From Roseiarcus sp963780825 (lineage in GTDB: Bacteria; Pseudomonadota; Alphaproteobacteria; Rhizobiales; Beijerinckiaceae), in the NCBI GenBank assembly GCA_963780825.1, contig CAWADL010000026.1:62001-126000 (forward strand): 64,000 nt of DNA, written 5' to 3'. Position 1 is the first letter of the stretch, and the number at the start of each line of letters is the position of its first letter. The position numbers and the translations under genes are program-made. Under the pieces are notes generated by a model. It saw nothing but the letters and a program-made list of their open reading frames with translations, searched no databases and was not told the origin of the DNA. Of this stretch, positions 46,197 through 54,949 are shown in pieces.

Positions 46197-49100
46197 ATGC
46201 CGTCCGCCGCCAAACCCATACCCCAACCGCCGCGCACGCCCGTCGTCGGCCACGCGTTTGCAATTGACAGCCACGCGCCGGTCGCGAGCCTCAACGGTTT
46301 CGCCAAACAACTCGGGCCGATCTTCCAGATCGACGTGATGGGCAACCAGATCGTGTTCGTCGCCGGCGCGAAACTCGCCAGCGAGCTCTGGGATGAGACG
46401 CGGTTCGACAAAGCGGTGCGCGGCGCGCTGGCGCTGGTGCGCGCGATCGGCGGCGACGGGCTGTTCACCGCCAAGACCAACGAGCCGAACTGGGCCAAGG
46501 CGCACAACATCCTGCTCGCGCCGTTCGGCGGCCGCGCCATGCAATCCTACCACTCGGCGATGCTCGACATCGCCGATCAACTCGCCAAGAAATGGGAGCG
46601 GCTCAATCCCGATGAGGAGATCAACGTCGTCCACGACATGACGGCGTTGACGCTCGATACGATCGGGCTCTGCGGTTTCGATTATCGCTTCAATTCGTTC
46701 TATCGCCGCGACTACCATCCCTTCGTCGAAGCGCTGGTGCGCTCGCTGGAAACGATGATGCTGCATCGCGGCCTGCCGTTCGAGAAGCTGAAGCTGCGCA
46801 CGCGGCTGAATACGATGAAAAGCGATCTCGCGTTCATGAACAAGCTCGTCGACGATCTCGTTCGCGAGCGTCGCGGTTCGCCGACGGGCTCGCAGACGAA
46901 GAAGGATCTGCTGAACGCGATGCTGAGCGGCGTCGACAAGCAGACGGGAACGCAGCTCGACGATCTCAACATCCGCTATCAGATCAATACATTTCTCATT
47001 GCCGGGCACGAGACGACGAGCGGGTTGCTCTCCTATACGATTTACGCGCTGTTGAAGAACCCCGACGTGCTCGCCAAGGCGCGCGCGGAGGTCGATCGCG
47101 TGTTTGGCAACGACGAGGCGCCAACTTACGCGCAAGTGACGCAACTTCACTACATCAACCAAGTGCTGAAAGAGAGCTTGCGTCTCTGGCCGCCGGCGCC
47201 GGCGATCGGGCTCTACGCGTTGAAGGACGAGAACATCGGCGGCTATGCGATCCCCAAGGGTCGCACAGTCAACGTGCTGATTGGACCTTTGCAACGCGAC
47301 CCCGAGGTTTGGGGACCTCGCGCGGACATCTTCGACCCTGAGAATTTCGCGCCCGAAGCCGAGGCGAAACGGCCGGCCTGGGCGTTCAAACCTTTCGGCA
47401 ACGGGCAGCGCGCCTGCATCGGCCGCGGTTTTGCGCTACATGAGGCAGCGCTGGCTCTGGGTGTTATCCTGCAACGCTTCGATCTCATCGACGTGGATCG
47501 TTATCAGCTCAAGCTCAAGGAGACGCTGACGGTCAAGCCGGATGGCTTCAAGATCAAGGTCAAGCGGCGCGCCGAAGCTGATCGCCCCCGCGCGGCGCCT
47601 GTGGCGCCGACGACGGAGGTGAGGGAAACCGCCGCGCCGCCGGCCGCGCGGCCAACTCACAACACGCCGCTGCTGGCGCTTTACGGCTCCAACCTCGGCA
47701 CGGCGGAGGAATATGCGCATCGCCTGGCGGAGACCGCCGAAGTCAACGGCTTTGCCACGACCTTGGGCGCGCTGGACGAACATGTCGGGCCGCCGCCGAA
47801 GCAGGGCGGCCTGGTGATCTTCTGCGCCTCCTACAATGGCGCGCCGCCGGATAACGCGGGCAAGTATGTGACGTGGTTGCGCGAGCAGGCTCCGCCAGAC
47901 GCTTTTGCCGGCGTCAAATATGTCGTGTTCGGCTGCGGCAACAGCGATTGGACGGCGACCTATCAATCCGTGCCGCGCTACATCGACGAGCGCATCGCCG
48001 CGCTTGGTGGCGAACGCATCGCCGCGCGTGGCGAGGGCAATGCGAGAGAGGATCTCGACGGACAATACGAGGCTTGGTTCGCAGGTCTTCGGCCTGCTGC
48101 CGCGCAAGCGTTTTCCTTGCAAGCCGGGCTCGACCGCGAGACCCGCGCCGAGCCGCTGTACCGCCTGGAGACCCTGACCCCGCATGTCGACAACGCCGCC
48201 GTCGCCGCGACCGGCGGGCGGCGCATGCGTGTCTTGGAAAACCGCGAGCTGCTCACCGCTGAGGACCGATCCACGCGCCACATCGAGATCGAACTCGCGG
48301 AGGGACAGACCTATCGCGCCGGCGATCATCTCGCGGTCGCCCCGCGCAACGACGCCGGCCTGGTCGCGGCTGTAGCCGCCCGCTTCGGCCTGACGCCGGA
48401 GACCACAATCAAGCTCGAAGCGACGCCCGGGCGCCGGCCGCTGTTGCCGGTTGGCGTCGCGGTCTCCGTCGCCAAGCTGCTGACCGATTATGTCGAGCTG
48501 CAACAGACAGCGACGCGCAAGCAGATCGAGACGCTCGCCGAACACACGCGCTGCCCCGTGACCAAGCCGAAACTCCTGGGGTTGGCGAGTGGCGACGAGA
48601 CCTACCGGGCCGAGGTCTACGCCAAGCATCTCTCGGTGTTTGACCTGTTGCTGCGACATCCCGCCTGCGAGGCGCCGTTTCCCGTCTATCTGGAGATGCT
48701 GCCGCCGTTGCAGCCACGCTATTATTCAATCTCCTCCGCGCCGCTGGAAGATGAGCGACGGCTCAGCATCACCGTCGGCGTCGTCCGCGGCGCGGCGCGG
48801 TCGGGGCTTGGCGAATATCGCGGCGTCGCCTCCAACTATCTGGAGCGGCGACAGCCCGGCGATTTCGTCCACGCGGGCGTTCGCGAGACCAAGGCGGGTT
48901 TCCGGCTGCCCGAGGATCCCGCGACGCCGCTGATTATGATTGGCCCCGGCACAGGGCTCGCGCCGTTCCGCGGCTTTTTGCGCGAGCGGGCGGCGCTGCG
49001 GCGGCGGGGCAGGGCGCTGGGGCCGGCCATGCTGTTCTTCGGTTGTCGGCGCGCGGATGAGGATTTCCTCTACGCCGAGGAATTGCAGGGCTACGCGGCT

Positions 49101-49379
49101 GACGGATTGGTTGATCTGCATGTGGCGTTCTCGCGTCCGCCGGAGGGTGGGCGAACCTACGTGCAGGATTTGATGCGACGAGAGGCGGATAAGCTCTGGC
49201 GGCTGATCGAAGGCGGCGCGATCGTGTACGTCTGCGGCGACGGGTCGGCGATGGAGCCGGACGTCAAGCGCGCGCTGATCGACATCCATGCGGCGAAATC
49301 TGGTGAGAACGGTCAAGCCTGGATCGCGCGGCTGGGCGAGAGCAACCGTTACGTGCTCGATGTTTGGTCGAACGCGTAA
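46197..49379 (+). CDS. Self-sufficient cytochrome P450/NADPH-P450 reductase (CYP102 type)
   Basis: 1060 residues, one clean frame. P450 part: I-helix AGHETTSG (about 269), ExxR in KESLRLWP, heme loop FGNGQRACIG with the Cys ligand at about 406. Reductase part: flavodoxin domain from about 492 (LLALYGSNLGTAEEYA), then FAD and NADPH domains (RYYSISSAP, GPGTGLAPFRGFLRER, YVCGDGSAMEPDVKRAL). This is the P450-BM3 layout for hydroxylation of fatty acids. The BM3 residues Arg47 and Tyr51 that hold the fatty acid carboxylate are not conserved (VMGNQIVFVAG here), so substrate choice may differ. ATG 46197 has AGGA 12 bases upstream; 46161 is an alternative. Confidence 0.92.
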   Translation: MPSAAKPIPQPPRTPVVGHAFAIDSHAPVASLNGFAKQLGPIFQIDVMGNQIVFVAGAKLASELWDETRFDKAVRGALALVRAIGGDGLFTAKTNEPNWAKAHNILLAPFGGRAMQSYHSAMLDIADQLAKKWERLNPDEEINVVHDMTALTLDTIGLCGFDYRFNSFYRRDYHPFVEALVRSLETMMLHRGLPFEKLKLRTRLNTMKSDLAFMNKLVDDLVRERRGSPTGSQTKKDLLNAMLSGVDKQTGTQLDDLNIRYQINTFLIAGHETTSGLLSYTIYALLKNPDVLAKARAEVDRVFGNDEAPTYAQVTQLHYINQVLKESLRLWPPAPAIGLYALKDENIGGYAIPKGRTVNVLIGPLQRDPEVWGPRADIFDPENFAPEAEAKRPAWAFKPFGNGQRACIGRGFALHEAALALGVILQRFDLIDVDRYQLKLKETLTVKPDGFKIKVKRRAEADRPRAAPVAPTTEVRETAAPPAARPTHNTPLLALYGSNLGTAEEYAHRLAETAEVNGFATTLGALDEHVGPPPKQGGLVIFCASYNGAPPDNAGKYVTWLREQAPPDAFAGVKYVVFGCGNSDWTATYQSVPRYIDERIAALGGERIAARGEGNAREDLDGQYEAWFAGLRPAAAQAFSLQAGLDRETRAEPLYRLETLTPHVDNAAVAATGGRRMRVLENRELLTAEDRSTRHIEIELAEGQTYRAGDHLAVAPRNDAGLVAAVAARFGLTPETTIKLEATPGRRPLLPVGVAVSVAKLLTDYVELQQTATRKQIETLAEHTRCPVTKPKLLGLASGDETYRAEVYAKHLSVFDLLLRHPACEAPFPVYLEMLPPLQPRYYSISSAPLEDERRLSITVGVVRGAARSGLGEYRGVASNYLERRQPGDFVHAGVRETKAGFRLPEDPATPLIMIGPGTGLAPFRGFLRERAALRRRGRALGPAMLFFGCRRADEDFLYAEELQGYAADGLVDLHVAFSRPPEGGRTYVQDLMRREADKLWRLIEGGAIVYVCGDGSAMEPDVKRALIDIHAAKSGENGQAWIARLGESNRYVLDVWSNA

Positions 49380-49380
49380 G

Positions 49381-49470
49381 TCCCTCGTGTCTTTGTGAAA
49401 CCCTTCGCGCCTTGGTGGTGAAGCCCTTTTACCACCAAGGCGCGAAGGGTTTCACAAAGGCACAAAAGGG
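49381..49470. repeat. Family G long hairpin
   Basis: CTTCGCGCCTTGGTGGTGAA with inverted TTTACCACCAAGGCGCGAAG and outer TTTGTGAAACCC/GGGTTTCACAAAG arms; related to 4345-4431. Lies directly after the P450 gene. Confidence 0.75.
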
Positions 49471-49478
49471 AGAGGCGC

Positions 49479-50159
49479 ATGCGGTACGGGCTTATAGCGG
49501 CGGTGTTGGCGCTGGCGACGCCAGCCTGCGCACAGACCAACTGCGGCGAATGGCTGCATCTCGTCGTTGAGCCGGCGGAGAAGGCGCCTGATGTCCAGGC
49601 CGTGCTCAGTCGCCGGTTGGAGGGCGCTGGCGCGAAAACCGTCACGGTCGAGCGCGATGGCGCCGGGTTGAAGGCGCTGCTGCCGCCAAACCTCGGCGAA
49701 GCACTGCTGACGCGGCCGGGCAAATTTGAAATGCGGCTTGTAGCTACGGGCGCGGACGGGCTCGAACTGCAGCGGCTCGACGGCGGCGCCCCCGAGCGCG
49801 TCGAGCCGCAGGTCATCCTCAACGAATACCGCCTGCGCGACGTCAAACTGTCTGTCGACCCGAAGGCGACCGACCCGCGCTACGCAGTGACGCTCGGTTT
49901 CCGACTTGATCCCGTGGGCATGCGCAACCTTCTGGCCGCGAGCGCGGAGGCGCTGGGGCGCAAGCTCGCCGTGATCGTCGAGGACCGGATCGTGGTCACC
50001 CCGATCATCCGCGCGCCGATCGCCTCCGCCGATGGGGAGGTGGCCGGCGGTTTCACCGCGGACGGCGCCGCTTTCCTCGCCGAAGCCTTGCGCGGCGGCC
50101 GCTTGCCCGCCGCGGTGAGCGTCGCCGGCCGTGAGCCGGCGACCTGCGGGACCAATTAA
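49479..50159 (+). CDS. Exported protein with a stand-alone SecD head-like (P1) domain
   Basis: 226 residues with signal peptide MRYGLIAAVLALATPACAQ. The C-terminal half (EALGRKLAVIVEDRIVVTPIIRAPI, GEVAGGFTADGAAFLAEALRGGRLPAAVSV) matches the periplasmic head of SecD, where this strand-loop-helix binds emerging proteins. No membrane segments of SecD follow, so it is a free periplasmic domain. The start has AGGCGC upstream, right after a hairpin. It converges with the adenylate cyclase gene, their ends overlapping by four bases. Role unknown. Confidence 0.65.
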   Translation: MRYGLIAAVLALATPACAQTNCGEWLHLVVEPAEKAPDVQAVLSRRLEGAGAKTVTVERDGAGLKALLPPNLGEALLTRPGKFEMRLVATGADGLELQRLDGGAPERVEPQVILNEYRLRDVKLSVDPKATDPRYAVTLGFRLDPVGMRNLLAASAEALGRKLAVIVEDRIVVTPIIRAPIASADGEVAGGFTADGAAFLAEALRGGRLPAAVSVAGREPATCGTN

Positions 50160-51622
50160 GCCGCCGCCGCCGGCGTATCGCGGATTTCGTAGATCGTCAG
50201 CGCTTCGCTGACGCCGCGCAACGCCAACTCGCGCGAGAACGTGCGGCAGCCGCGCTCCTTCAACAGGCTCGTCACTTCCGGGGTCTCGACGATTCCGCGC
50301 GTGGCGAGGATTGCGCTCGGATCGGCAAGACCTTGCACACGCGAGGCGATATTCACCGACTGCCCGAAATAATCCTGCCGCTCATCGAGCACGACAGCCA
50401 AACATGGCCCCTCGTGCAGGCCGATGTTGAGCGCAAGGTCCTCGGCGCCGCGCGATTGGTTGATGTCGTGCATCGCCGCGCGCATTCGCAGCGCCGCGCG
50501 CACCGCACGCTCGGGCGTAGAGAACGTCGCCATGACGGCGTCGCCGATGGTTTTCACCACCGCGCCGCCCTCCGCCGAAACCGCCGCGATCACCGCGCCG
50601 AAATGGCTGCGCACTAGGTCATAAGCGGCGAGATCGCCGACGCGGTCGTACAGCGCCGTAGAACCGCGCAGATCTGTGAACAGGATCGTCAGGCTGGTGA
50701 TGGTGAAGCGCTGCTCGGAGTCGAGCGTGCCGTTGCGATAGAGCTCGCGGAACGTCTGATTGGAGAACACCCGCGTCGCCGTGAGGAACGGACGTCGCTT
50801 GCCCATCAGCTCATGAAACTCCGCAGACCCCAGCCACACGCCCGGCAACGCGCGCCGCTTGGCGCGATTGTCGAGCGATATGCGTACGGGGCCCGGCGCA
50901 AGCTTCATGGTGCCGCTATGCGAGTGCTCGTCGCTGAACACCAGCGACAGGTTGCGCCGGTCGTGCGTCTCTTCGCCCTCGACGTCGAGAAAGACCGTGG
51001 TGTGCGTCACAGGATCGAACACCAGCACGGAGCCGGCCGGCAGCGCGAGCGACATGCTGGCCCGCTCGCCGGGCTCGACCTCCATGGCGTCGAGCGTGTT
51101 TCGTTCGAGGAACGCCTCGTATTGCGCGGGCAGATCGATGATCGTGCCCCAGAAAATCTGCCGCGTGTATTCGTGCAGCGGCAGGCTGTCGGGATCGTGC
51201 GCGGCGATGCGGCGAACGCGCGGATTGACGGTGAAGGTCACCTCGACCTGGGTGTCCAAGGTCGGCGGGACATGATCGACGCAGAGCGAGCAGAAATAAT
51301 GCGGCCGGTCGAGCGTCTTCAGCGCCCCGCTGGTCTCCAGCGCGCCGCCACATCCTGGACATAGGGCGGTCCAGGTCATGTCGAACAGGCCGAGTTGCGC
51401 GGCGCGCACGAAGGCGCCGATGGTCGCATCCTCGTCTAGCCCACGCGCCGTGGCGAAGGCCAGGGCGTTGATGCGATTGAGGTTTGCGTCCGGTCCGGAC
51501 GCGACGTCTTCCTGGATCGCCGCTACGGCTTTGGGGTCGGCGGCCTGCGATAGGATGGACCATAGAGCTGCGGTGTCGGCCACGAGATAACTCCGGATAG
51601 GCTTTGCGGGATTGGAGTACAT
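50156..51622 (-). CDS. Class III adenylate/guanylate cyclase with zinc-ribbon-like N-terminal region
   Basis: 488 residues. The catalytic domain (about 305-485) has the metal aspartates FTDLRGSTALYDRVGD and KTIGDAVMATF, plus YFGQSVNIASRVQG with the transition-state Asn/Arg. The N-terminal part has a CPGC...CSLC pair (about 130-155), probably a zinc ribbon, and a beta-rich region (VEVTFTVNPRVRRIA, SLALPAGSVLVFDPVTHTTVFLDV), as in DUF5939-type cyclases. No membrane segment. It should make cAMP in the cytoplasm in response to an unknown signal read by the N-terminal part. Start at 51622 lacks a clear ribosome site. Confidence 0.88.
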   Translation of the reverse strand: MYSNPAKPIRSYLVADTAALWSILSQAADPKAVAAIQEDVASGPDANLNRINALAFATARGLDEDATIGAFVRAAQLGLFDMTWTALCPGCGGALETSGALKTLDRPHYFCSLCVDHVPPTLDTQVEVTFTVNPRVRRIAAHDPDSLPLHEYTRQIFWGTIIDLPAQYEAFLERNTLDAMEVEPGERASMSLALPAGSVLVFDPVTHTTVFLDVEGEETHDRRNLSLVFSDEHSHSGTMKLAPGPVRISLDNRAKRRALPGVWLGSAEFHELMGKRRPFLTATRVFSNQTFRELYRNGTLDSEQRFTITSLTILFTDLRGSTALYDRVGDLAAYDLVRSHFGAVIAAVSAEGGAVVKTIGDAVMATFSTPERAVRAALRMRAAMHDINQSRGAEDLALNIGLHEGPCLAVVLDERQDYFGQSVNIASRVQGLADPSAILATRGIVETPEVTSLLKERGCRTFSRELALRGVSEALTIYEIRDTPAAAA

Positions 51623-51735
51623 ATAGGGGGTAAAATGATGGCGGCCAGGATTCGGCGCCGTTTTTACGCGGCGGCGAATTGTGGACGGGAGCTGTCACCT
51701 CGCTATAGCGGCCGTCGAAAGGCCGCGCAAAAAGG

Positions 51736-51771
51736 GCGCATGTTGACATGCGCGGCGCATGTTACTATCTA
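51736..51771 (+). promoter_or_regulatory. VapB promoter and operator
   Basis: TTGACA (51743-51748) and TATCTA (51766-51771), spacer 17. Overlapping them are GCGCATG-TTGA-CATGCGC (51736-51753), a perfect 7-base inverted repeat, and a third GCGCATG half-site (51755-51761). This suits autorepression by the antitoxin or the complex. Confidence 0.65.
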
Positions 51772-51777
51772 ACGAGC

Positions 51778-52008
51778 ATGTCAACGATGATCCAAATCCG
51801 CAATGTGCCCGACGCCCTACATCGCAAGCTCAAGGCGCGCGCCGCCCTGCTCGGCAGATCCCTTTCCGACTATCTGCTCGAAAACATAACCGAACTCGCT
51901 GAAAAGCCGACGCAGGAAGAGTGGCTAGCCCAACTCGCGACACGCGAGCCGATAGATCTTGGCGCCGAGACGGTGGAATTGTTGCGAGCCGAACGCGAAG
52001 CGCGATGA
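51778..52008 (+). CDS. vapB: VapB/FitA-like antitoxin
   Basis: 76 residues with a ribbon-helix-helix N-terminus (MIQIRNVPDALHRKLKARAALLGRSLSDYLLENI) that would bind the palindromes in its promoter, and an acidic C-terminal tail (AQLATREPIDLGAETVELLRAERE) that would wrap around the toxin. Start ATG 51778; another in-frame ATG at 51787. Stop overlaps the toxin start (ATGA). Confidence 0.85.
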   Translation: MSTMIQIRNVPDALHRKLKARAALLGRSLSDYLLENITELAEKPTQEEWLAQLATREPIDLGAETVELLRAEREAR

Positions 52009-52397
52009 TTGTCGCCGACGCGTCGGCGCTGTTCCAACTATTATCTCGAGGCGGAAACGCGTCGGCGATCAAAGCGCGACTTTTCACTCGCTCCACGCCG
52101 ATTTGCGCGCCACATCTCGTCGACGCGGAGATCGCGAGTGTACTGCGCAAGCATGTGTTGTTAGGTCGCATCGCGAGGCCTCGCGCGCGGGAGATCCTTC
52201 AGGATTTTCTCGACCTGTCCGTTGTTCGGTTCCAGCATACGGCGCTGCTGCAACGGGTCTTCGCGCTCGCGCATACGGTGACGGCGTATGACGCGCTTTA
52301 TGCCGCGCTCGCCGAAAGCCTCAGCGCGCCGCTCATCACCTGCGACAAACGGTTGGCGCGGGCGTTGGCCGGGATTGTTTCGGTGGAGGTCTTTTAG
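52005..52397 (+). CDS. vapC: VapC-type PIN-domain toxin
   Basis: 130 residues with the acidic PIN residues: MIVADASAL (Asp), LVDAEIASVL (Glu), TAYDALYAALAE (Asp) and LITCDKRLARA (Asp). PIN toxins are Mg-dependent RNases, often cutting tRNA or rRNA. ATG 52005 overlaps the antitoxin stop, so expression is coupled. The frame is intact. Confidence 0.88.
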   Translation: MIVADASALFQLLSRGGNASAIKARLFTRSTPICAPHLVDAEIASVLRKHVLLGRIARPRAREILQDFLDLSVVRFQHTALLQRVFALAHTVTAYDALYAALAESLSAPLITCDKRLARALAGIVSVEVF

Positions 52398-52414
52398 CGC
52401 GGCGCCTCGCCGTA

Positions 52415-52490
52415 GGAGCGCGCCGGCGTTTAGGCCGCCGAGAAGTCTCGGCTTGTCCCGAAGCAGGGCGGCCGGGAGGCCGCCGCTTCG
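52415..52490. repeat. Diverged family A-like palindrome pair
   Basis: GGAGCGCGCCGGCGTTTAGG ... GGCGGCCGGGAGGCCGCCGC, same architecture as family A with another core. Between vapC and the DoxX-like gene. Confidence 0.5.
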
Positions 52491-52527
52491 GAGGCACATC
52501 CCAACGCGCCGACTACCGGAGATCATC

Positions 52528-52932
52528 TTGATCGATACCCGAACTCGATCCATCATGCGCTGGGCGATGGCGTTGTTTTACGCGGCCGCCGGCGTCGTGC
52601 ATTTGAGAAACCCCGACGCGTTCCTACCGATCGTGCCGGATTGGGTCCCGGCCGCGCGCGACGTGGTGCTGCTCACCGGCGTCTGCGAATTGGCGGGCGC
52701 GGCGGGACTGCTGACGCCACGGCTGCGTAAAGCCGCGGGCGCGATGCTGGCGCTTTATGCGGTCTGCGTCTTCCCCGCCAACGTGAAGCACGCGTTCTAC
52801 GACGTGCAGATCCCCGGCTTGCCGACAAGCTGGTGGTATCATGCGCCGCGGCTGGCGCTGCAGCCGGTGATTGTCTGGTGGGCGCTCTATTGCAGCGGCG
52901 TGATGGATTGGCCGCGCCGCGCGGCGCGATGA
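52528..52932 (+). CDS. DoxX-like membrane protein
   Basis: 134 residues with four membrane segments and the DoxX-like signature AMALFYAAAGVVHLRNPDAFLPIVPDWVPA and LTGVCELAGAAGLLTPRLRKAAGAMLALYAVCVFPANVKHA. Members are small quinone-associated or uncharacterised inner-membrane proteins. TTG 52528 is preferred because GGAG lies eight bases upstream; ATG 52555 is an alternative. Converges with the AIM24 gene (4 bases between stops). Confidence 0.8.
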   Translation: MIDTRTRSIMRWAMALFYAAAGVVHLRNPDAFLPIVPDWVPAARDVVLLTGVCELAGAAGLLTPRLRKAAGAMLALYAVCVFPANVKHAFYDVQIPGLPTSWWYHAPRLALQPVIVWWALYCSGVMDWPRRAAR

Positions 52933-52935
52933 AGC

Positions 52936-53721
52936 TCAGGTATTGTCGCTGCGCCCGCCGCTCAGCAACCCGCCGAGAAGGCCGCCGGCCACGCCCAGCG
53001 CCGATCCGACGGCGACATTCCCCGCCGTCGAACTGGCGCCCGAGTCGCCGCCGCGCGGCAGATAGCGTGCGATTTCTTCCGCCAGGTTGAGGATCGGCAT
53101 GCTTTGCAGCCAGACATGGCCAGGCCCGGTGAGCGTCGCCAGGAACAGGCCCTCACCGCCGAACAAGATGTTCTTGAAACCCTGGACCATCTGAATGTCG
53201 AATGACACCGATGGTTCGAACACGCCGACGTGGCCAGCATGAACCAGCAGCCGCTCGCCCGGCGCGAGGTCGCGCTCGATCAGTTCGCCGGAGAGGTCGA
53301 GCCAGACGACGCCGGGGCCGGTGACTTTCTGCAGGATGAACCCGTCGCCGCCGAAGAAACCGGCGCCGATGCGGCGCTGCCAGGCGACCTCGAAGCTGAT
53401 CGATTTCTCCGCAACTAGAAATGTTTCTTTGCGGCAGATCAGCGACTGGCCGGGATGCAGCAGGGCAGGGACGATCGTGCCGGGAAAGCGCGGCGCAAAG
53501 GCGACATGGCCCGGCCCTTGCGCGGTGAAATCGGTGATGAAGAACGAACCGCCGCCGAGCGAGCGCTTCAGGCCGGCGAGAAACCCGCCGCCGGTGTGCG
53601 TGTCCATGGAAACGGCGTCGTTCATCCAGCACATGGTGTTGGTCTGGCTGTAGACGGTCTCGCCGGGCTCAAGATCGATCGCCACGGTCTGCATGATGTT
53701 GCCGTTAACCTGATAGCGCAT
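52936..53721 (-). CDS. AIM24/TIGR00266 family protein
   Basis: 261 residues. Full family pattern: MRYQVNGNIMQTVAIDLEPGETVYSQTNTMCWM, GGGFLAGLKRSLGGGSFFITDFTAQGPGHVAFAP, FPGTIVPALLHPG, GFFGGDGFILQKVTGPGVVWLDLSGELIERDLAPGERLLVHAGHVG and NILFGGEGLFLATLTGPGHVWLQSMP. The Gly-rich C-terminal tail (GSALGVAGGLLGGLLSGG) could insert in a membrane. The function of bacterial members is not established. The start at 53721 lies nine bases after the oxygenase gene's stop, so the two form an operon. Confidence 0.88.
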   Translation of the reverse strand: MRYQVNGNIMQTVAIDLEPGETVYSQTNTMCWMNDAVSMDTHTGGGFLAGLKRSLGGGSFFITDFTAQGPGHVAFAPRFPGTIVPALLHPGQSLICRKETFLVAEKSISFEVAWQRRIGAGFFGGDGFILQKVTGPGVVWLDLSGELIERDLAPGERLLVHAGHVGVFEPSVSFDIQMVQGFKNILFGGEGLFLATLTGPGHVWLQSMPILNLAEEIARYLPRGGDSGASSTAGNVAVGSALGVAGGLLGGLLSGGRSDNT

Positions 53722-53729
53722 GTGAGGCC

Positions 53730-54704
53730 TCACGTCGCGGTGGATTGAAATTTGCTCATCAGATAAGGGCCGGACCTTACGCCAGCGTATTTCGGGGTTT
53801 CGCCCGGCGCGAGACAAACCGGCAGCGTCTCGATCAGCGCGCTCCAGTTAGGTTGATGGAAGAAGGCGAGCGATTGCCGCCGCTCCGCGCCGCCGTCCTC
53901 GGGGATGACGACGCGGTGCAGGGTCGAAACCCAGCGATCGTTGGTCCAGCGCGCCATGAGATCGCCGATGTTGATGACGAAGGCGCCCGGGATCGGCGGG
54001 ACTTCGGTCCAGGCGCCTGTGGAGAATATCTCCAATCCGCGCGACCCGGTCTGAGGAAGCAGGATCGTCAGCGAGCCGTAGTCGGTGTGCGCGCCAGCGC
54101 GGATCTGGCCGGGCGCCGGCGGATGCGCGAGCGCGGGATAGTTGAGAGCGCGCAGCGCGCTGACCGGTGCGTCGATGTAGCCTTCGAAATGATCCTCAGG
54201 CAGACCCAGCGCGACGGCGAACACGCGCATCACGCGAGCGGCAAGCGCCTCCATCGCGCGATAATAGCTAAGCCAAGCCTCCTTGAAGCCGTCGGGCGCC
54301 GCGGGCCAGATCGTGGCGGCGTAGCAGAAAGCGAGCGCATCGGGATCGTCGAGGCCGGGCGGCGCGCGCTCCGGGCCGCCGTTGAAGCTTTCCTTGAGGT
54401 CCGGCGGCGAGTCGACGCCTTTCGAGCGGGCAAGCGCCTCGGCGAGCGGCGGTAAATAGCCATAGGGGTAACCGGGGTAGGGCGCTTTGGCCCTGAGTTT
54501 GGCGTCGTCAGGCAACCCGAAAAACGCCCGGGCCTGTGACCAAAGCGCGGCGATGGTTGGTTCGGCCACGCCGTGATTGATGAGGCTGAGAAAGCCGGTC
54601 GAGCGGCAGACCTTGTCGATCTCCTCGCCGATCGTGCGCCGCTCCACGGGCGAGGCAGCCTCGAATCGGGCGAGGTCAAGGGCGGGAAACTCCATGTCAG
54701 GCAT
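53730..54704 (-). CDS. 2-oxoglutarate/Fe(II) oxygenase (isopenicillin N synthase-like)
   Basis: 324 residues, clean frame. N-terminal DIOX_N part (CRSTGFLSLINHGVAEPTIAALWSQARAFFGLPDDAK) and core with the Fe ligands H-x-D in AGAHTDYGSLTILLP and the distal His in STLHRVV, plus the RRQSLAFF 2OG-binding arginine motif. INIGDLMARWTNDRW is typical. The substrate is unknown; relatives include hydroxylases and ethylene-forming enzyme. In operon with the AIM24 gene. Confidence 0.88.
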   Translation of the reverse strand: MPDMEFPALDLARFEAASPVERRTIGEEIDKVCRSTGFLSLINHGVAEPTIAALWSQARAFFGLPDDAKLRAKAPYPGYPYGYLPPLAEALARSKGVDSPPDLKESFNGGPERAPPGLDDPDALAFCYAATIWPAAPDGFKEAWLSYYRAMEALAARVMRVFAVALGLPEDHFEGYIDAPVSALRALNYPALAHPPAPGQIRAGAHTDYGSLTILLPQTGSRGLEIFSTGAWTEVPPIPGAFVINIGDLMARWTNDRWVSTLHRVVIPEDGGAERRQSLAFFHQPNWSALIETLPVCLAPGETPKYAGVRSGPYLMSKFQSTAT

Positions 54705-54790
54705 GGTAGCACAACCAGCCGTCGCGGCGGCGCCCCGGGCGCGCCATTTTTGGCCGCGGGAGCCAGCGCGGAAAGAGCCAATTCATGTAA

Positions 54791-54940
54791 CCGGGGCAAA
54801 TTCCCGGGCGACGCCCCCTGTAGACGCGGTCGCTGACCGCGTTCTTGGGCTCAGGCGCCTCGTTCTGCTAGAGTTTTCCAAGCCGATCCACCGCGGTCAG
54901 CGACCGCGGCTACATAGGCGCCCGGGAATCTGCCCCGGTT
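54791..54940. repeat. Family C element with extra terminal inverted repeats
   Basis: The core TGTAGACGCGGTCGCTGACC ... GGTCAGCGACCGCGGCTACA lies within outer arms CCGGGGCAAATTCCCGGGCG and CGCCCGGGAATCTGCCCCGG, so this copy shows a longer inverted repeat than the others. Confidence 0.75.
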
Positions 54941-54949
54941 ACCGATTTA

